DNA of 40,529 nt. Origin: SZUA-430 sp034440355. Lineage in GTDB: Bacteria; Pseudomonadota; Alphaproteobacteria; Micropepsales; Micropepsaceae. The stretch covers positions 1 through 40,529 of the forward strand of contig JAWXBY010000115.1 of the NCBI GenBank assembly GCA_034440355.1, read 5' to 3'. Below are positions 7,632 through 15,692 of the stretch, piece after piece; within the stretch, counting starts at the first letter, position 1; each line of letters starts with the position of its first letter. Made by a program: the position numbers and the translations under genes. The notes beneath the pieces are model-generated. The model searched no databases and was not told the origin of the DNA. It worked only from the letters and a program-made list of their open reading frames with translations.

Positions 7632-7957
7632 CGCGTGTCGTTTGCCGATCGGCCGATGTCGAGGAAGGGCAAGCTCGTGGCTTTGTCGTTGGCGAGGATG
7701 CGGCGCAGATTGATCTCATTCTCGTGCGACGTGACGGCGAGCTGTTGGGCTATGTGAATTCCTGTCCGCATCAGGGTGTGCCGCTGGAGACGTTCCCCGA
7801 CAAGTTTTTGACGTTGGACGGGTCGCAATTCATCTGCTCCGCCCATGGCGCGCGATTTCGCGTTGAGGACGGTTTCTGCGTGAGCGGGCCGTGCGAGGGC
7901 AAAAGCTTGCGCGCTCTCACCACCAGCGTTGTCGACGGTAACGTGGTGATCGACTAA
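7628..7957 (+). CDS. Rieske [2Fe-2S] ferredoxin-like protein
   Basis: This 109-aa soluble protein is a single Rieske domain. The cluster ligands are in CPHQG (C46, H48) and CSAHG (C70, H73), spaced as in Rieske ferredoxins of the NirD/BphF type. It has no signal peptide. It could pass electrons to an oxygenase; a stand-alone Rieske oxygenase alpha subunit exists at 25283-26338, but the two are 17 kb apart. It overlaps the preceding gene by 4 bases (ATGA) and ends in a stop that interlocks with the convergent creatininase stop (CTAA at 7954-7957). Confidence 0.92.
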   Translation: MTRVVCRSADVEEGQARGFVVGEDAAQIDLILVRRDGELLGYVNSCPHQGVPLETFPDKFLTLDGSQFICSAHGARFRVEDGFCVSGPCEGKSLRALTTSVVDGNVVID

Positions 7958-8703
7958 GCCGCGCGCATGAAGGCGTTGTAGTCCGCGATCAAGCCCTTCG
8001 TTGCCGCTTCGACGATGCGTTTGCCTTTTTCGGGGGTGGCTTGGCTGGGGTCGGAGCCGATGCGGCCGTCGGGGAATTGGCGGCGGTAGTCGTCGGCGTC
8101 GCGGATCGAGCCGTTGAGCGCGATCTTTGGGTGCATGTCGACTTTCTTCTGCGCATCGGGGTAGGCGAAGTAGGTGACGGCGACCTCGGATGCGGTCGCG
8201 TGGCTGCCTTCGCCGACAGGAAAGAGTTCGCGGCAGAGGTCGCCGACACCGGGCAGCTCCCACCAATTGCGCAGGAAGAGGCGGATGGGCCTGCGGTTCG
8301 AGCCGGCGCGGCCGAAGGAGAACTCCGAGTAGATTTCGCTGAAGGCTGAGTTGATCGGCGCGATGTTGCCGCCGTGGCCGTTGAACCAATAGATGCGGTC
8401 GAAGCCGTGGCGCGTCAGGGACGATGTCCAGTCGTACATCGCAGCGATCATGGTCGAGGGGCGCAGTGTGATGGTGCCGGGGAAGCCCAGATGGTGCTGG
8501 GCTGAGCCGACGTTGAAGGTTGGGCCGACCAGGATGCCGCTTTCGTCGCCGGCGGTTTTGGCGATGAACTCGGGGCAGATGGCGTCGGTGCCGAGGAGGC
8601 CGTTGGGGCCGTGCTGTTCGGTCGAGCCGATGGGTACGATGAGGCCGGTCGAGGACTTCAGATATTCTTCGATTTCGGGCCAGGCCGCTTGGTGGAGTTG
8701 CAT
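7954..8703 (-). CDS. Creatininase-family amidohydrolase
   Basis: This 249-aa member of the creatininase/creatinine amidohydrolase superfamily is a metal-dependent hydrolase of cyclic or small amides. The metal-binding pattern is visible: GSTEQHGPNGLLGTDA (Glu, His, Asp), GHGGN and a later EGSHATASEVA. The family also includes formamide hydrolases of riboflavin and F420 synthesis and MftE, which processes the mycofactocin peptide. No mycofactocin genes are present, so the substrate is open. It starts at ATG 8703 and is divergent from the CoA-transferase gene across 60 bases. Confidence 0.9.
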   Translation of the reverse strand: MQLHQAAWPEIEEYLKSSTGLIVPIGSTEQHGPNGLLGTDAICPEFIAKTAGDESGILVGPTFNVGSAQHHLGFPGTITLRPSTMIAAMYDWTSSLTRHGFDRIYWFNGHGGNIAPINSAFSEIYSEFSFGRAGSNRRPIRLFLRNWWELPGVGDLCRELFPVGEGSHATASEVAVTYFAYPDAQKKVDMHPKIALNGSIRDADDYRRQFPDGRIGSDPSQATPEKGKRIVEAATKGLIADYNAFMRAA

Positions 8704-8763
8704 TCGTCGTGCCTCTGGAGTTTCGCGCGTCGCCGGGGCTAGGGTTAGCGCTTCACGCTATCG

Positions 8764-9960
8764 ATGCAAAGAGTTCAGGAAATGACAGGCAAAACCAAGG
8801 CTTCGCAGGGTCCGCTGCATGGCATCCGGATCATCGATCTGACGCAGTTCGTGCTGGGGCCTTATGCGACGCAGACGCTGGGCGATCTGGGTGCGGACGT
8901 GATCAAGGTCGAGGAGCCGTCAGGCGACCGGCAGCGCAATCAGGGCAAGGCGCCGAAGTCGCAGAACATGGGGCCGCTTTATGTTGCGCTCAATCGCAAC
9001 AAGCGGTCGGTGGCGATCGATCTCAAGAGCGACGAGGGGAAGGCCGCGCTGCGCACGCTGATCGCGACGGGGGATGTGTTCATTCACAACATGCGCCCTG
9101 AAGCGGTGAAGCGGTTGGGCTTCGGCTATGACGATGTGGCGGCGATCAAGGCAGACATCGTTTATGTCGAGGCGGTCGGGTATGGATCGGGTGGGCCTTA
9201 CAGCGGGCGGCAGGCGTTCGACGATTTGATCCAGGGGGCGTCGGGGGCTTGCGATTTGCTGCGGCTCTACGACGGCAATGAAGAGCTGCGGCCGTTTCCG
9301 TCGATCATCGCGGATAAGACATGCGGGTTGTTTGCCGTGATCGCGACGCTGGCTGCGCTACAGCATCGCGCGCGCACCGGCGAAGGACAGTTCGTCGAAG
9401 TGCCAATGCTTGAGACGTTCACCGGGTTCATTCAGGCGGAGCATATTTGGGGCAAGACCTATCCGGACGTGCCGGGGAAGTTCGGGCATCCGACGACGAT
9501 CACGCCGCATCGCAAGCCCTACAAGACGAAGGACGGTTATCTCGTCGTGCTGCCGGCGAGCCGCGAAGGGTCGGTGAAGTTTCTGGAACTCGGCGGTATT
9601 CCGGACGCCTATAACAGCGAGCGGTTCCTGTCGGCGGCGGACGGGAAGGCGCGCGTCGAGGCCTATTATCAGATGATGCGCGATGCCGCGGCGACGCGGA
9701 CGACCGAGGAATGGATGCAGCTTTGCGCCGAGCATCACGTACCGGCGATGCGCGCGAACGAGATGACGACGTTGTTCGAGGATCCGCATTTCAAGGCGGT
9801 CGATTTCTTCGAAGAGCGCGAGATCAAGAGCGAGGGGCGCTATCGCACCATGCGGCCGGGCCTGAAGTTCGCGAAGACGCCGTGCTCCATCCGGCTGGAA
9901 CCGCCGACGGTGGGGGAGCATACGGATGAGATTTTGACGGAGTTGAAGGCGCAAACGTAG
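8764..9960 (+). CDS. Family III (CaiB/BaiF) CoA-transferase
   Basis: This cytoplasmic acyl-CoA:carboxylate CoA-transferase is 398 aa from ATG 8764, or 392 aa if it starts at ATG 8782. Family features are IRIIDLTQFVLGPYATQTLGDLGADVIKVE near the N-terminus, NRNKRSVAIDLKS, VFIHNMRP and GYGSGGPYSGRQAFDD. The aspartate near residue 153 corresponds to the residue that forms the acyl anhydride in formyl-CoA transferase. It then has the long HHVPAMRANEMTTLFEDPHF C-terminal block. The substrate cannot be read from sequence. It lies 66 bases before acs on the same strand. Confidence 0.94.
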   Translation: MQRVQEMTGKTKASQGPLHGIRIIDLTQFVLGPYATQTLGDLGADVIKVEEPSGDRQRNQGKAPKSQNMGPLYVALNRNKRSVAIDLKSDEGKAALRTLIATGDVFIHNMRPEAVKRLGFGYDDVAAIKADIVYVEAVGYGSGGPYSGRQAFDDLIQGASGACDLLRLYDGNEELRPFPSIIADKTCGLFAVIATLAALQHRARTGEGQFVEVPMLETFTGFIQAEHIWGKTYPDVPGKFGHPTTITPHRKPYKTKDGYLVVLPASREGSVKFLELGGIPDAYNSERFLSAADGKARVEAYYQMMRDAAATRTTEEWMQLCAEHHVPAMRANEMTTLFEDPHFKAVDFFEEREIKSEGRYRTMRPGLKFAKTPCSIRLEPPTVGEHTDEILTELKAQT

Positions 9961-9963
9961 TGC

Positions 9964-9992
9964 TTGCCGGGCTGTCCGTGCGCCGCGCATAG
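9964..9992 (+). promoter_or_regulatory. Possible acs promoter
   Basis: TTGCCG (9964-9969) and CATAGT (9987-9992) are 17 bases apart, each matching 4 of 6 sigma70 consensus positions. They lie in the short gap after the CoA-transferase stop. Transcription would begin near 10000, giving a leader of about 27 bases that contains the AGGAG before acs. Confidence 0.35.
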
Positions 9993-10026
9993 TCTCACGA
10001 AAAATACGCCACCCAGGAGACGTCTT

Positions 10027-11961
10027 ATGTCCGATCAGCTGCTGCCGGTTCCGGCCGAGTGGGCGAGCCGCGCGTTTGTCGATAACGGGAAGTATCTCGA
10101 TCTCTACAAGGCTTCGGTTTCGGATCCGGTTGCGTTTTGGCGCGAGCAGGGGAAGCGGGTCGATTGGATCAAGCCTTATTCCAAGGTGAAGAATGTTTCG
10201 TTCGACGCGAAAGATCTCTTCATTCGCTGGTACGAGGACGGGGCGCTGAATGTTTCGGCGAATTGCATCGACCGGCATTTGGCGAAGCGTGGCGATCAGA
10301 CGGCGATCATTTGGGAAGGCGATGACCCCAAGGACTCAAAGCATATCACCTATCGCCAGCTTCACGACGAGGTTTGCCGGTTCGCGAACGTTCTAAAGGC
10401 GAACGGGGTCAAGAAGGGTGACCGGGTTACGATTTATCTGCCGATGATTCCGGAGGCGGCTTACGCGATGCTCGCGTGTTCGCGGATCGGGGCGGTGCAT
10501 TCGGTGGTGTTCGGTGGGTTTTCGCCGGATAGTCTGGCGGGGCGGATTCTCGACTGTAAGTCGGATGTCGTGATCACGGCTGACGAGGGGTTGCGGGGCG
10601 GCAAGACCGTACCGTTGAAGCAGAATACCGATTTGGCGATGACGCAGTGTCCGAATGTGAAGCGCGTCGTCGTCGTGCGGCGCACGGGGCACAAGGTGCT
10701 GATGCACGCGCCACGCGACGTTTGGTATCACGAAGAGGCGGCGAAAGTTTCGGCCGAGTGCGCGCCGGAGGCGATGAATGCGGAGGATCCGCTGTTCATC
10801 CTCTACACGTCGGGATCGACGGGGAAGCCGAAGGGCGTGCTGCACACGACGGGCGGGTATCTCGTGTTCGCGTCGATGACGCATCAGTATGTGTTCGATT
10901 ATCACGATGGCGACGTCTACTGGTGTACGGCCGACGTCGGTTGGGTGACGGGGCACAGCTACATCGTCTACGGGCCGCTGGCGAACGGGGCCACGACCTT
11001 GATGTTCGAGGGCGTGCCGAATTACCCGACGGTGTCGCGGTTCTGGGAAGTCATCGATAAGCACAAGGTCAATATCTTCTACACGGCGCCGACGGCCATA
11101 CGCGCGTTGATGCGCGATGGCGAAGCGCCGGTGAAGAAGACGAGCCGGGCTTCGTTGCGGTTGCTGGGCTCAGTCGGTGAGCCGATCAATCCTGAGGCTT
11201 GGCTTTGGTATCACCGCGTTGTGGGCGATGGGCGTTGTCCGATCGTCGATACGTGGTGGCAGACGGAGACGGGCGGCATTCTGATCACGCCGCTGCCGGG
11301 GGCGACGGCGTTGAAGCCGGGGGCGGCGACGCGGCCGTTCTTTGGGGTCGTGCCGCAGGTGGTCGATGCGGAGGGCAAGGTTCTGGAGGGGGAGACGACG
11401 GGCAATTTGGTCATCGCGGATTCTTGGCCGGGCCAGATGCGCACTGTTTATGGCGACCACGCGCGGTTCATCGAGACGTACTTCAAGACCTATCCGGGCA
11501 AGTATTTTACCGGCGACGGGTGCCGGCGGGATAAGGACGGGTATTACTGGATCACGGGCCGCGTCGATGACGTGATCAACGTGTCCGGACATCGGCTGGG
11601 TACGGCCGAAGTTGAGTCCGCGCTGGTGGCGCATCATCAGGTGGCGGAGGCGGCGGTCGTCGGATATCCGCACGATATCAAGGGGCAGGGGATCTACGCC
11701 TATGTGACGCTGATCGCCGGGGCCGCGCCGAGCGAGGCGCTGCGCAAGGAGCTGGCGCAGTGGGTCGGCAAGGAGATCGGGGCGATCGCGCGGCCCGACG
11801 TCATCCAATGGGCGCCGGGTTTGCCCAAGACGCGGTCGGGCAAGATCATGCGGCGCATCCTGCGCAAGATCGCGGAGGGGGATACGTCAAATCTTGGTGA
11901 TACGACAACGCTCGCGGATCCCGCGGTCGTGCAGGAGTTGGTGGCGAACGCGCGCAAGTGA
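10027..11961 (+). CDS. acs: Acetyl-CoA synthetase
   Basis: This 644-aa AMP-forming acetate:CoA ligase is the normal length for Acs. Motifs in order are the N-terminal ACAS helix region (FWREQGKRVDWIKPYSKVKN), KGDRVTIYLPMIPEAAYAMLACSRIGA, HSVVFGGFS, the adenylate-forming P-loop YTSGSTGKPKG, WCTADVGWVTGHSYIVYGPL, DTWWQTETGG, the hinge TGRVDDVINVSGHRLGTAEVE, and the C-terminal GLPKTRSGKIMRRILRKIA. The last contains the catalytic lysine, commonly regulated by acetylation. ATG 10027 follows CCAGGAGACG; an upstream in-frame ATG (9964) lacks support. It feeds acetyl-CoA pools also used by PhaA/PhaB. Confidence 0.98.
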   Translation: MSDQLLPVPAEWASRAFVDNGKYLDLYKASVSDPVAFWREQGKRVDWIKPYSKVKNVSFDAKDLFIRWYEDGALNVSANCIDRHLAKRGDQTAIIWEGDDPKDSKHITYRQLHDEVCRFANVLKANGVKKGDRVTIYLPMIPEAAYAMLACSRIGAVHSVVFGGFSPDSLAGRILDCKSDVVITADEGLRGGKTVPLKQNTDLAMTQCPNVKRVVVVRRTGHKVLMHAPRDVWYHEEAAKVSAECAPEAMNAEDPLFILYTSGSTGKPKGVLHTTGGYLVFASMTHQYVFDYHDGDVYWCTADVGWVTGHSYIVYGPLANGATTLMFEGVPNYPTVSRFWEVIDKHKVNIFYTAPTAIRALMRDGEAPVKKTSRASLRLLGSVGEPINPEAWLWYHRVVGDGRCPIVDTWWQTETGGILITPLPGATALKPGAATRPFFGVVPQVVDAEGKVLEGETTGNLVIADSWPGQMRTVYGDHARFIETYFKTYPGKYFTGDGCRRDKDGYYWITGRVDDVINVSGHRLGTAEVESALVAHHQVAEAAVVGYPHDIKGQGIYAYVTLIAGAAPSEALRKELAQWVGKEIGAIARPDVIQWAPGLPKTRSGKIMRRILRKIAEGDTSNLGDTTTLADPAVVQELVANARK

Positions 11962-11999
11962 GCGTAGAAGGCTTCCCGCTTCACGCGAGGGAGACTGCG

Positions 12000-12470
12000 A
12001 TGGCCAAGGTGCAGAAACAGATCGTGCCTTATCTGACGGTCAGCAACGGCGTTGCTGCAATCGCCTTTTACAAGAAGGGGTTCGGCGCGACCGAGATCAT
12101 GCGCATGCCGGCTGAAGACAAGAAGCGTCTGATGCACGCGCAGCTCGAGATCAACGGACACGCCGTCTATCTGTCGGACGATTTTCCGGAATTTTCCAGC
12201 GGCGACACTGGCGGCGGCCGGACGCCGGAGAAACTGGGTGGGTCGCCGGTCGGAATGTTTATCCAACTCGATGAGCCGAAGGCGGTCGACAAGTGGATGG
12301 CGAAAGCCGTGAAGGCTGGCGCGAAGGTGACCATGCCGGCGGCCGATCAGTTCTGGGGCGACCGCTTTGGCGTGATCACCGATCCGTTCGGGCATTCCTG
12401 GCAGTTCGGGGCGCCGATCCCAAAGCCGAAGAAGGCGGCCGCGCCGAAGAAAAAAGGCAAAAGTAAGTAA
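12000..12470 (+). CDS. VOC-superfamily (PhnB/glyoxalase-like) protein
   Basis: This 156-aa protein has the betaalphabetabetabeta modules of the vicinal oxygen chelate fold. Its features are IVPYLTVSNGVAAIAFYKKGFGATEIMRM, then MHAQLEINGHAVYLSDDF, MFIQLDEPKAVDKWMAKAVKAGAKVTM and WGDRFGVITDPFGHSWQFG. The ending DPFGHSW is typical of PhnB-like proteins. The C-terminus is a basic tail rich in Lys, Pro and Ala. The substrate is unknown. ATG 12000 has GCGAGGGAGACTGCG upstream and is preferred over an in-frame ATG inside the acs end. Terminator 12476-12505 follows directly. Confidence 0.92.
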   Translation: MAKVQKQIVPYLTVSNGVAAIAFYKKGFGATEIMRMPAEDKKRLMHAQLEINGHAVYLSDDFPEFSSGDTGGGRTPEKLGGSPVGMFIQLDEPKAVDKWMAKAVKAGAKVTMPAADQFWGDRFGVITDPFGHSWQFGAPIPKPKKAAAPKKKGKSK

Positions 12471-12475
12471 GTTCC

Positions 12476-12505
12476 AAAGGGCGCCCTCCGCGGCGCCCTT
12501 TTTGT
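12476..12505 (+). terminator. Rho-independent terminator after the VOC gene
   Basis: A 10-bp perfect stem (12476-12485 with 12492-12501) with a 6-base loop is GC-rich at the loop end and followed by TTGTTTT. It lies 6 bases after the VOC stop codon and should end the acs-VOC transcript. Confidence 0.88.
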
Positions 12506-12600
12506 TTTCGGCCGGGTTGTGACGGGCGCACGCCTATGTTGTTGGCGGCCTCAGGCGAATCCGGCTTCAATGATGGCTGCTGCTGGAAGGTCACCTGCCC

Positions 12601-13725
12601 GTGCGCCGTTATGATCTGGTCGTTGTCGGAGCGAGTTTCGCGGGGCTTGCCTGTGCGCGGACTGCCGCCATGCGCGGGCTCAAAGTCGCCGTGGTCGAGC
12701 GCAAGCGCGATCCGGGCGAGGCGGTTCGGACCACCGGCATTCTCGTCAAAGAGGCCGCCGAAGAGACGGACATTCCTTCGCACCTGACGCGGTTGATTCG
12801 CGGCGTTCGGCTCTATGCGCCGAACGGGAAGTTCACCGACCATTCCGCGCCCGGCTACTACTTCCTGGCAACCGATACGCCGAACCTCATGCGCTGGATG
12901 GCGGATGAGGCGAAGCGCGCCGGCGCCGAGCTGATGTTCGGCGCTGGGTTCAAGCGCGGGACGCAGACGAATGAGGGCGTCGACCTGCCCGAGCTTGGCA
13001 TCAGCGGGCGGCTGCTGATTGGCGCGGATGGCGCGACGTCGACGGTAGCGCGTGTGTTCGGGCTGGAGACGAACCGGCATTTCCTCGGCGGCGTCGAGTT
13101 CGAGTTGGAGCCGGATGACGATCTCGACGGCCGGTTCTTGCATTGCTTCCTGGATAGCGTGCTGGCGCCTGGGTACATCGCGTGGGCGGTGCCGGGCGTC
13201 GGCGTCACGCAGGTCGGGCTTGCCGCCAGTCGCGGTGTGCGGCCGGATGCGCAGGCGTTTTTGCGCGCTTACACAGCGCGGCTTGGTCTTCGGCCGCCGC
13301 GTATTGTCGGGCGTCGGAGTGGTTTGATCCCGGCGGGGGCGACGCTGTCGCGGACGTTCGACGGGCGTGTGATGCTGATCGGCGATGCGGCGGGGCATGT
13401 GTCGCCGCTGACCGGCGGCGGGATCGTGCAGACATTGCGGCTCGGGCGGCGGACGGCGCAGCTTGCGGCCGATTGGATTCAAGCCGGGGCTGAGCATCCG
13501 GCGAAGGCTCTCGCGCGCGAGACGCCGCGCTTCCGGCGGAAGCTCTTGATGCGGCGGATGTTGGATTTGGCGCCGCCGAATTGGGTTTGGAATTTGGCGT
13601 TCGGGACGGCGCCGTTCCGCGCCTTTGCGCAGGGTGTTTATTTCCATCGCCGTGGCGTGGCCGGTGATGAGATGATGGAGCGGCCCGTGGCTGTCAGCGA
13701 AAGGATCCGAGATGAGCGTGCCTGA
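12601..13725 (+). CDS. FAD-dependent oxidoreductase, geranylgeranyl-reductase-like
   Basis: This 374-aa flavoprotein has a Rossmann FAD-binding start, RRYDLVVVGASFAGLACARTA, then VVERK at the end of the second strand. A second dinucleotide element is LLIGADGATSTVARVFGL and the C-terminal FAD motif is GRVMLIGDAAGHVSPLTGGGI. This set places it among geranylgeranyl reductase / ubiquinone-hydroxylase type flavoenzymes that act on isoprenoid or lipid substrates. No carotenoid or bacteriochlorophyll genes are nearby to fix the substrate. It starts at GTG 12601 with GGAAGG upstream, and its 3' end overlaps the ridA-like gene by 14 bases, suggesting coupling. Confidence 0.9.
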   Translation: MRRYDLVVVGASFAGLACARTAAMRGLKVAVVERKRDPGEAVRTTGILVKEAAEETDIPSHLTRLIRGVRLYAPNGKFTDHSAPGYYFLATDTPNLMRWMADEAKRAGAELMFGAGFKRGTQTNEGVDLPELGISGRLLIGADGATSTVARVFGLETNRHFLGGVEFELEPDDDLDGRFLHCFLDSVLAPGYIAWAVPGVGVTQVGLAASRGVRPDAQAFLRAYTARLGLRPPRIVGRRSGLIPAGATLSRTFDGRVMLIGDAAGHVSPLTGGGIVQTLRLGRRTAQLAADWIQAGAEHPAKALARETPRFRRKLLMRRMLDLAPPNWVWNLAFGTAPFRAFAQGVYFHRRGVAGDEMMERPVAVSERIRDERA

Positions 13726-14101
13726 GTTCAACAATCCCGCCGGTGTCGCGGCGCCCGTCGGCGCCTATTCGCATGCGGGCTGGATCAAGGCCGGCTCGGA
13801 CGTGCTGTTCATCGCGGGTCAGGTCGGCGTCGCGCCGGACGGGATTTTGGGTGAGACGTTTCACGAACAGGCGGATGAGACCTTCGCCAATATCGCGCGC
13901 ATCTTGAGCGGGAATGGGCTCAAGCCGATGCATCTCGTGAAGCTGAACGTGTTCGTCGTCTACGGGCAGCCGGTGAATGTGGTGCGCGAGGCGCGGCGGA
14001 AGCACTTTGGCGACATTCGCCCGGCTTCCACCTTCATCTATGTGCCGCAGCTCGTTGAGCCGAAGTATCTGATCGAGGTCGAGGGCGTCGCTGCACGCTG
14101 A
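13712..14101 (+). CDS. RidA-family protein (YjgF/YER057c/UK114)
   Basis: This 129-aa protein of the trimeric RidA superfamily opens NNPAGVAAPVGAYSHAGWI and has VLFIAGQVGV. The active-site segment RPASTFIYVPQLVEPKYLIEVEGVAA contains the arginine and glutamate used by enamine/imine deaminases. Archetypal RidA hydrolyses reactive 2-aminoacrylate; paralogues have other roles. Its start overlaps the flavoprotein gene by 14 bases on the same strand. Imine or enamine products of the flavoenzyme might be its substrate, but that is inference. Confidence 0.92.
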   Translation: MSVPEFNNPAGVAAPVGAYSHAGWIKAGSDVLFIAGQVGVAPDGILGETFHEQADETFANIARILSGNGLKPMHLVKLNVFVVYGQPVNVVREARRKHFGDIRPASTFIYVPQLVEPKYLIEVEGVAAR

Positions 14102-14113
14102 CGCCCCGTCCGC

Positions 14114-14404
14114 TTACATCTGCGCGGGCGTCGAGCTGCCGATCGTACGCTCGTGGATTTCGAACACCGCGAGGCAAATCTCAGCGGCGATGCGCAACCC
14201 CAAAACGCCGAAGACGACGCCGATCACCGAGGTGATCATCGTCCAGAGGCCGTAGAAGAAGCCGGTCGTGAACAGGCCGAAGAAGCCCGTGAAGAAGAAG
14301 ATCACGCCGCCCAGGACGATCAGAACCAGGCCGATCCAATAGAGCGGTTTGATGATCGTCGGTGCGATTTTCTTGTCGAACGAGAAAAGATCGCCGAATT
14401 CCAT
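14114..14404 (-). CDS. DUF4282 small membrane protein
   Basis: This 96-aa protein has a short cytoplasmic N-terminus MEFGDLFSFDKKIAP and two membrane spans. The first is about residues 18-40 (PLYWIGLVLIVLGGVIFFFTGFFGLF) and the second about 45-70 (FFYGLWTMITSVIGVVFGVLGLRI). Then comes RIAAEICLAVFEIHERT, the conserved end of DUF4282 proteins. The function is unknown. ATG 14404 is supported by AAGGTGAGG 7 bases upstream; the longer frame to 14632 is not. It converges on the ridA-like gene with 12 bases between. Confidence 0.88.
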   Translation of the reverse strand: MEFGDLFSFDKKIAPTIIKPLYWIGLVLIVLGGVIFFFTGFFGLFTTGFFYGLWTMITSVIGVVFGVLGLRIAAEICLAVFEIHERTIGSSTPAQM

Positions 14405-14708
14405 TTTGAACCTCACCTTTGCGGTTGCGACCGGCGCCGCCCGCTTCGGCATGAAGCGGTAGCGTGTGCGGCCGATGCGCCCGCTTTGCCTTAATTCTTT
14501 AATGCCTAAAGCGTTTTCGATGCGTAAACGCAATGCATGATCGTGGGCTCGACGTGGCTGCGATGTCGCATCGCGGCCTTGGGCCTTAAGAGATTGGGAA
14601 TGAATGCCGCGCGAGGCCTGTCGAGAAATCAACTGGCGGGGGCAGGGGCGGCATGCTTATAAGGGCGCAAATCCGTCGCGCCGCCGCCCATTTCGTCGAG
14701 TGCCGCCC
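14405..14708. promoter_or_regulatory. Intergenic region between DUF4282 and corA
   Basis: These 304 bases separate two divergent genes, so both promoters should lie here. There is an AT-rich patch at 14488-14516 and a small palindrome, TGCGT-AA-ACGCA (14521-14532), followed by ATGCAT. I see no convincing paired -35/-10 boxes and no small gene. Confidence 0.4.
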
Positions 14709-15692
14709 ATGCTTCGCGCCTTCGGCCTGCGAGAGAACTGCCTTCGCCGCAACCTGACGTGCTCTGGCGAGTCGTTGGATCCCATCACCGTGCCGCAGGA
14801 GTCCCTTTGGATCGACCTTTTCGATCCGACGCCCCAGGAGCGCGAAGCGGTCAAGGCGCTGTTCGGGTTCGATCCGCCGACCAAAGAGGACATGGAGGAG
14901 ATCGAGATTTCGAGCCGCCTCTATCAAGAGGACGGGGCGATCTTCATGACGGCCCTGGTGCTGTCGCGGACCGAGTCGGGCGATCCGGAATGCCTCGGCG
15001 TCAGTTTCATCTTGGCGGGAGAGCGGCTGCTGACGGTGCGGTATTCGGAGCCGCAGCCCTTCAACACCTTCGCCAACCGGGCGGAGCGGCAGATCAATGT
15101 TTGGCCGCGCGGCGACATCATCATGGCGGGCCTGCTTGAGGCGATCATCGACCGCACCGCGGACGTGCTCGAGAAAGTGGGCAGCGAGGTCGATGCGGTC
15201 TCGAAACAAGTGTTCAGCACCAACGGCGACGATCCCTCACGCGACTATCAGAAGATCCTGCTGAAGCTCGGCGGCCGCAACGACTTGGCGTCGAAGGCGC
15301 GCGAGAGCTTGATCAGCATGGGGCGGATGCTGGCCTTCCTGTCGCAGGCGATCGATCTCAAATCGACGAAGGACATGAAGGGGCACATCAAGGTGATGAC
15401 GCGCGACGTGCAATCGCTCGCCGATCACACGACGTATCTCTCGAACAAGATCACCTTCCTGCTCGACGCGGTTCTCGGCGTCGTAAATATCGGGCAGAGC
15501 CGCATCATCCGTATTCTGTCGGTCGCCGCGACGGTGTTCCTGCCGCCGACCTTGCTTGCCAGCATTTGGGGCATGAACTTCAAGTTCATGCCCGAGCTCG
15601 AGTGGCACTACGGGTATGTGATGGCGTGGGCGTCGATCGTGCTGTCGGCGATCGTGCCGTATCTCATCTTCCGCTGGCGCAAGTGGCTGTGA
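14709..15692 (+). CDS. corA: CorA-family divalent cation (Mg2+) transporter
   Basis: This 327-aa homopentameric inner-membrane channel has a long cytoplasmic N-terminal domain (WIDLFDPTPQEREAVKALFG, EDMEEIEISSRLY) and a long helix with EAIIDRTADVLEKVGSEVD. Two C-terminal membrane helices bracket the signature GMN (G288-N290) in ASIWGMNFKFMPELEW. The second helix is followed by a basic tail (FRWRKWL). ATG 14709 matches the usual CorA length; the frame is open further upstream without support. The stop overlaps the start of the EamA gene (GTGA), so the pair is probably co-transcribed. Confidence 0.95.
   Translation: MLRAFGLRENCLRRNLTCSGESLDPITVPQESLWIDLFDPTPQEREAVKALFGFDPPTKEDMEEIEISSRLYQEDGAIFMTALVLSRTESGDPECLGVSFILAGERLLTVRYSEPQPFNTFANRAERQINVWPRGDIIMAGLLEAIIDRTADVLEKVGSEVDAVSKQVFSTNGDDPSRDYQKILLKLGGRNDLASKARESLISMGRMLAFLSQAIDLKSTKDMKGHIKVMTRDVQSLADHTTYLSNKITFLLDAVLGVVNIGQSRIIRILSVAATVFLPPTLLASIWGMNFKFMPELEWHYGYVMAWASIVLSAIVPYLIFRWRKWL

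Noticed and set aside
7954..8703. Creatininase-like protein as mycofactocin MftE
   Set aside because: None of the other mycofactocin genes (precursor peptide, radical SAM MftC and so on) is in the window.
14491..14502. Possible CtrA site, TTAA-N-TTAA
   Set aside because: The two TTAA boxes are separated by 4 bases, whereas CtrA sites need 7.
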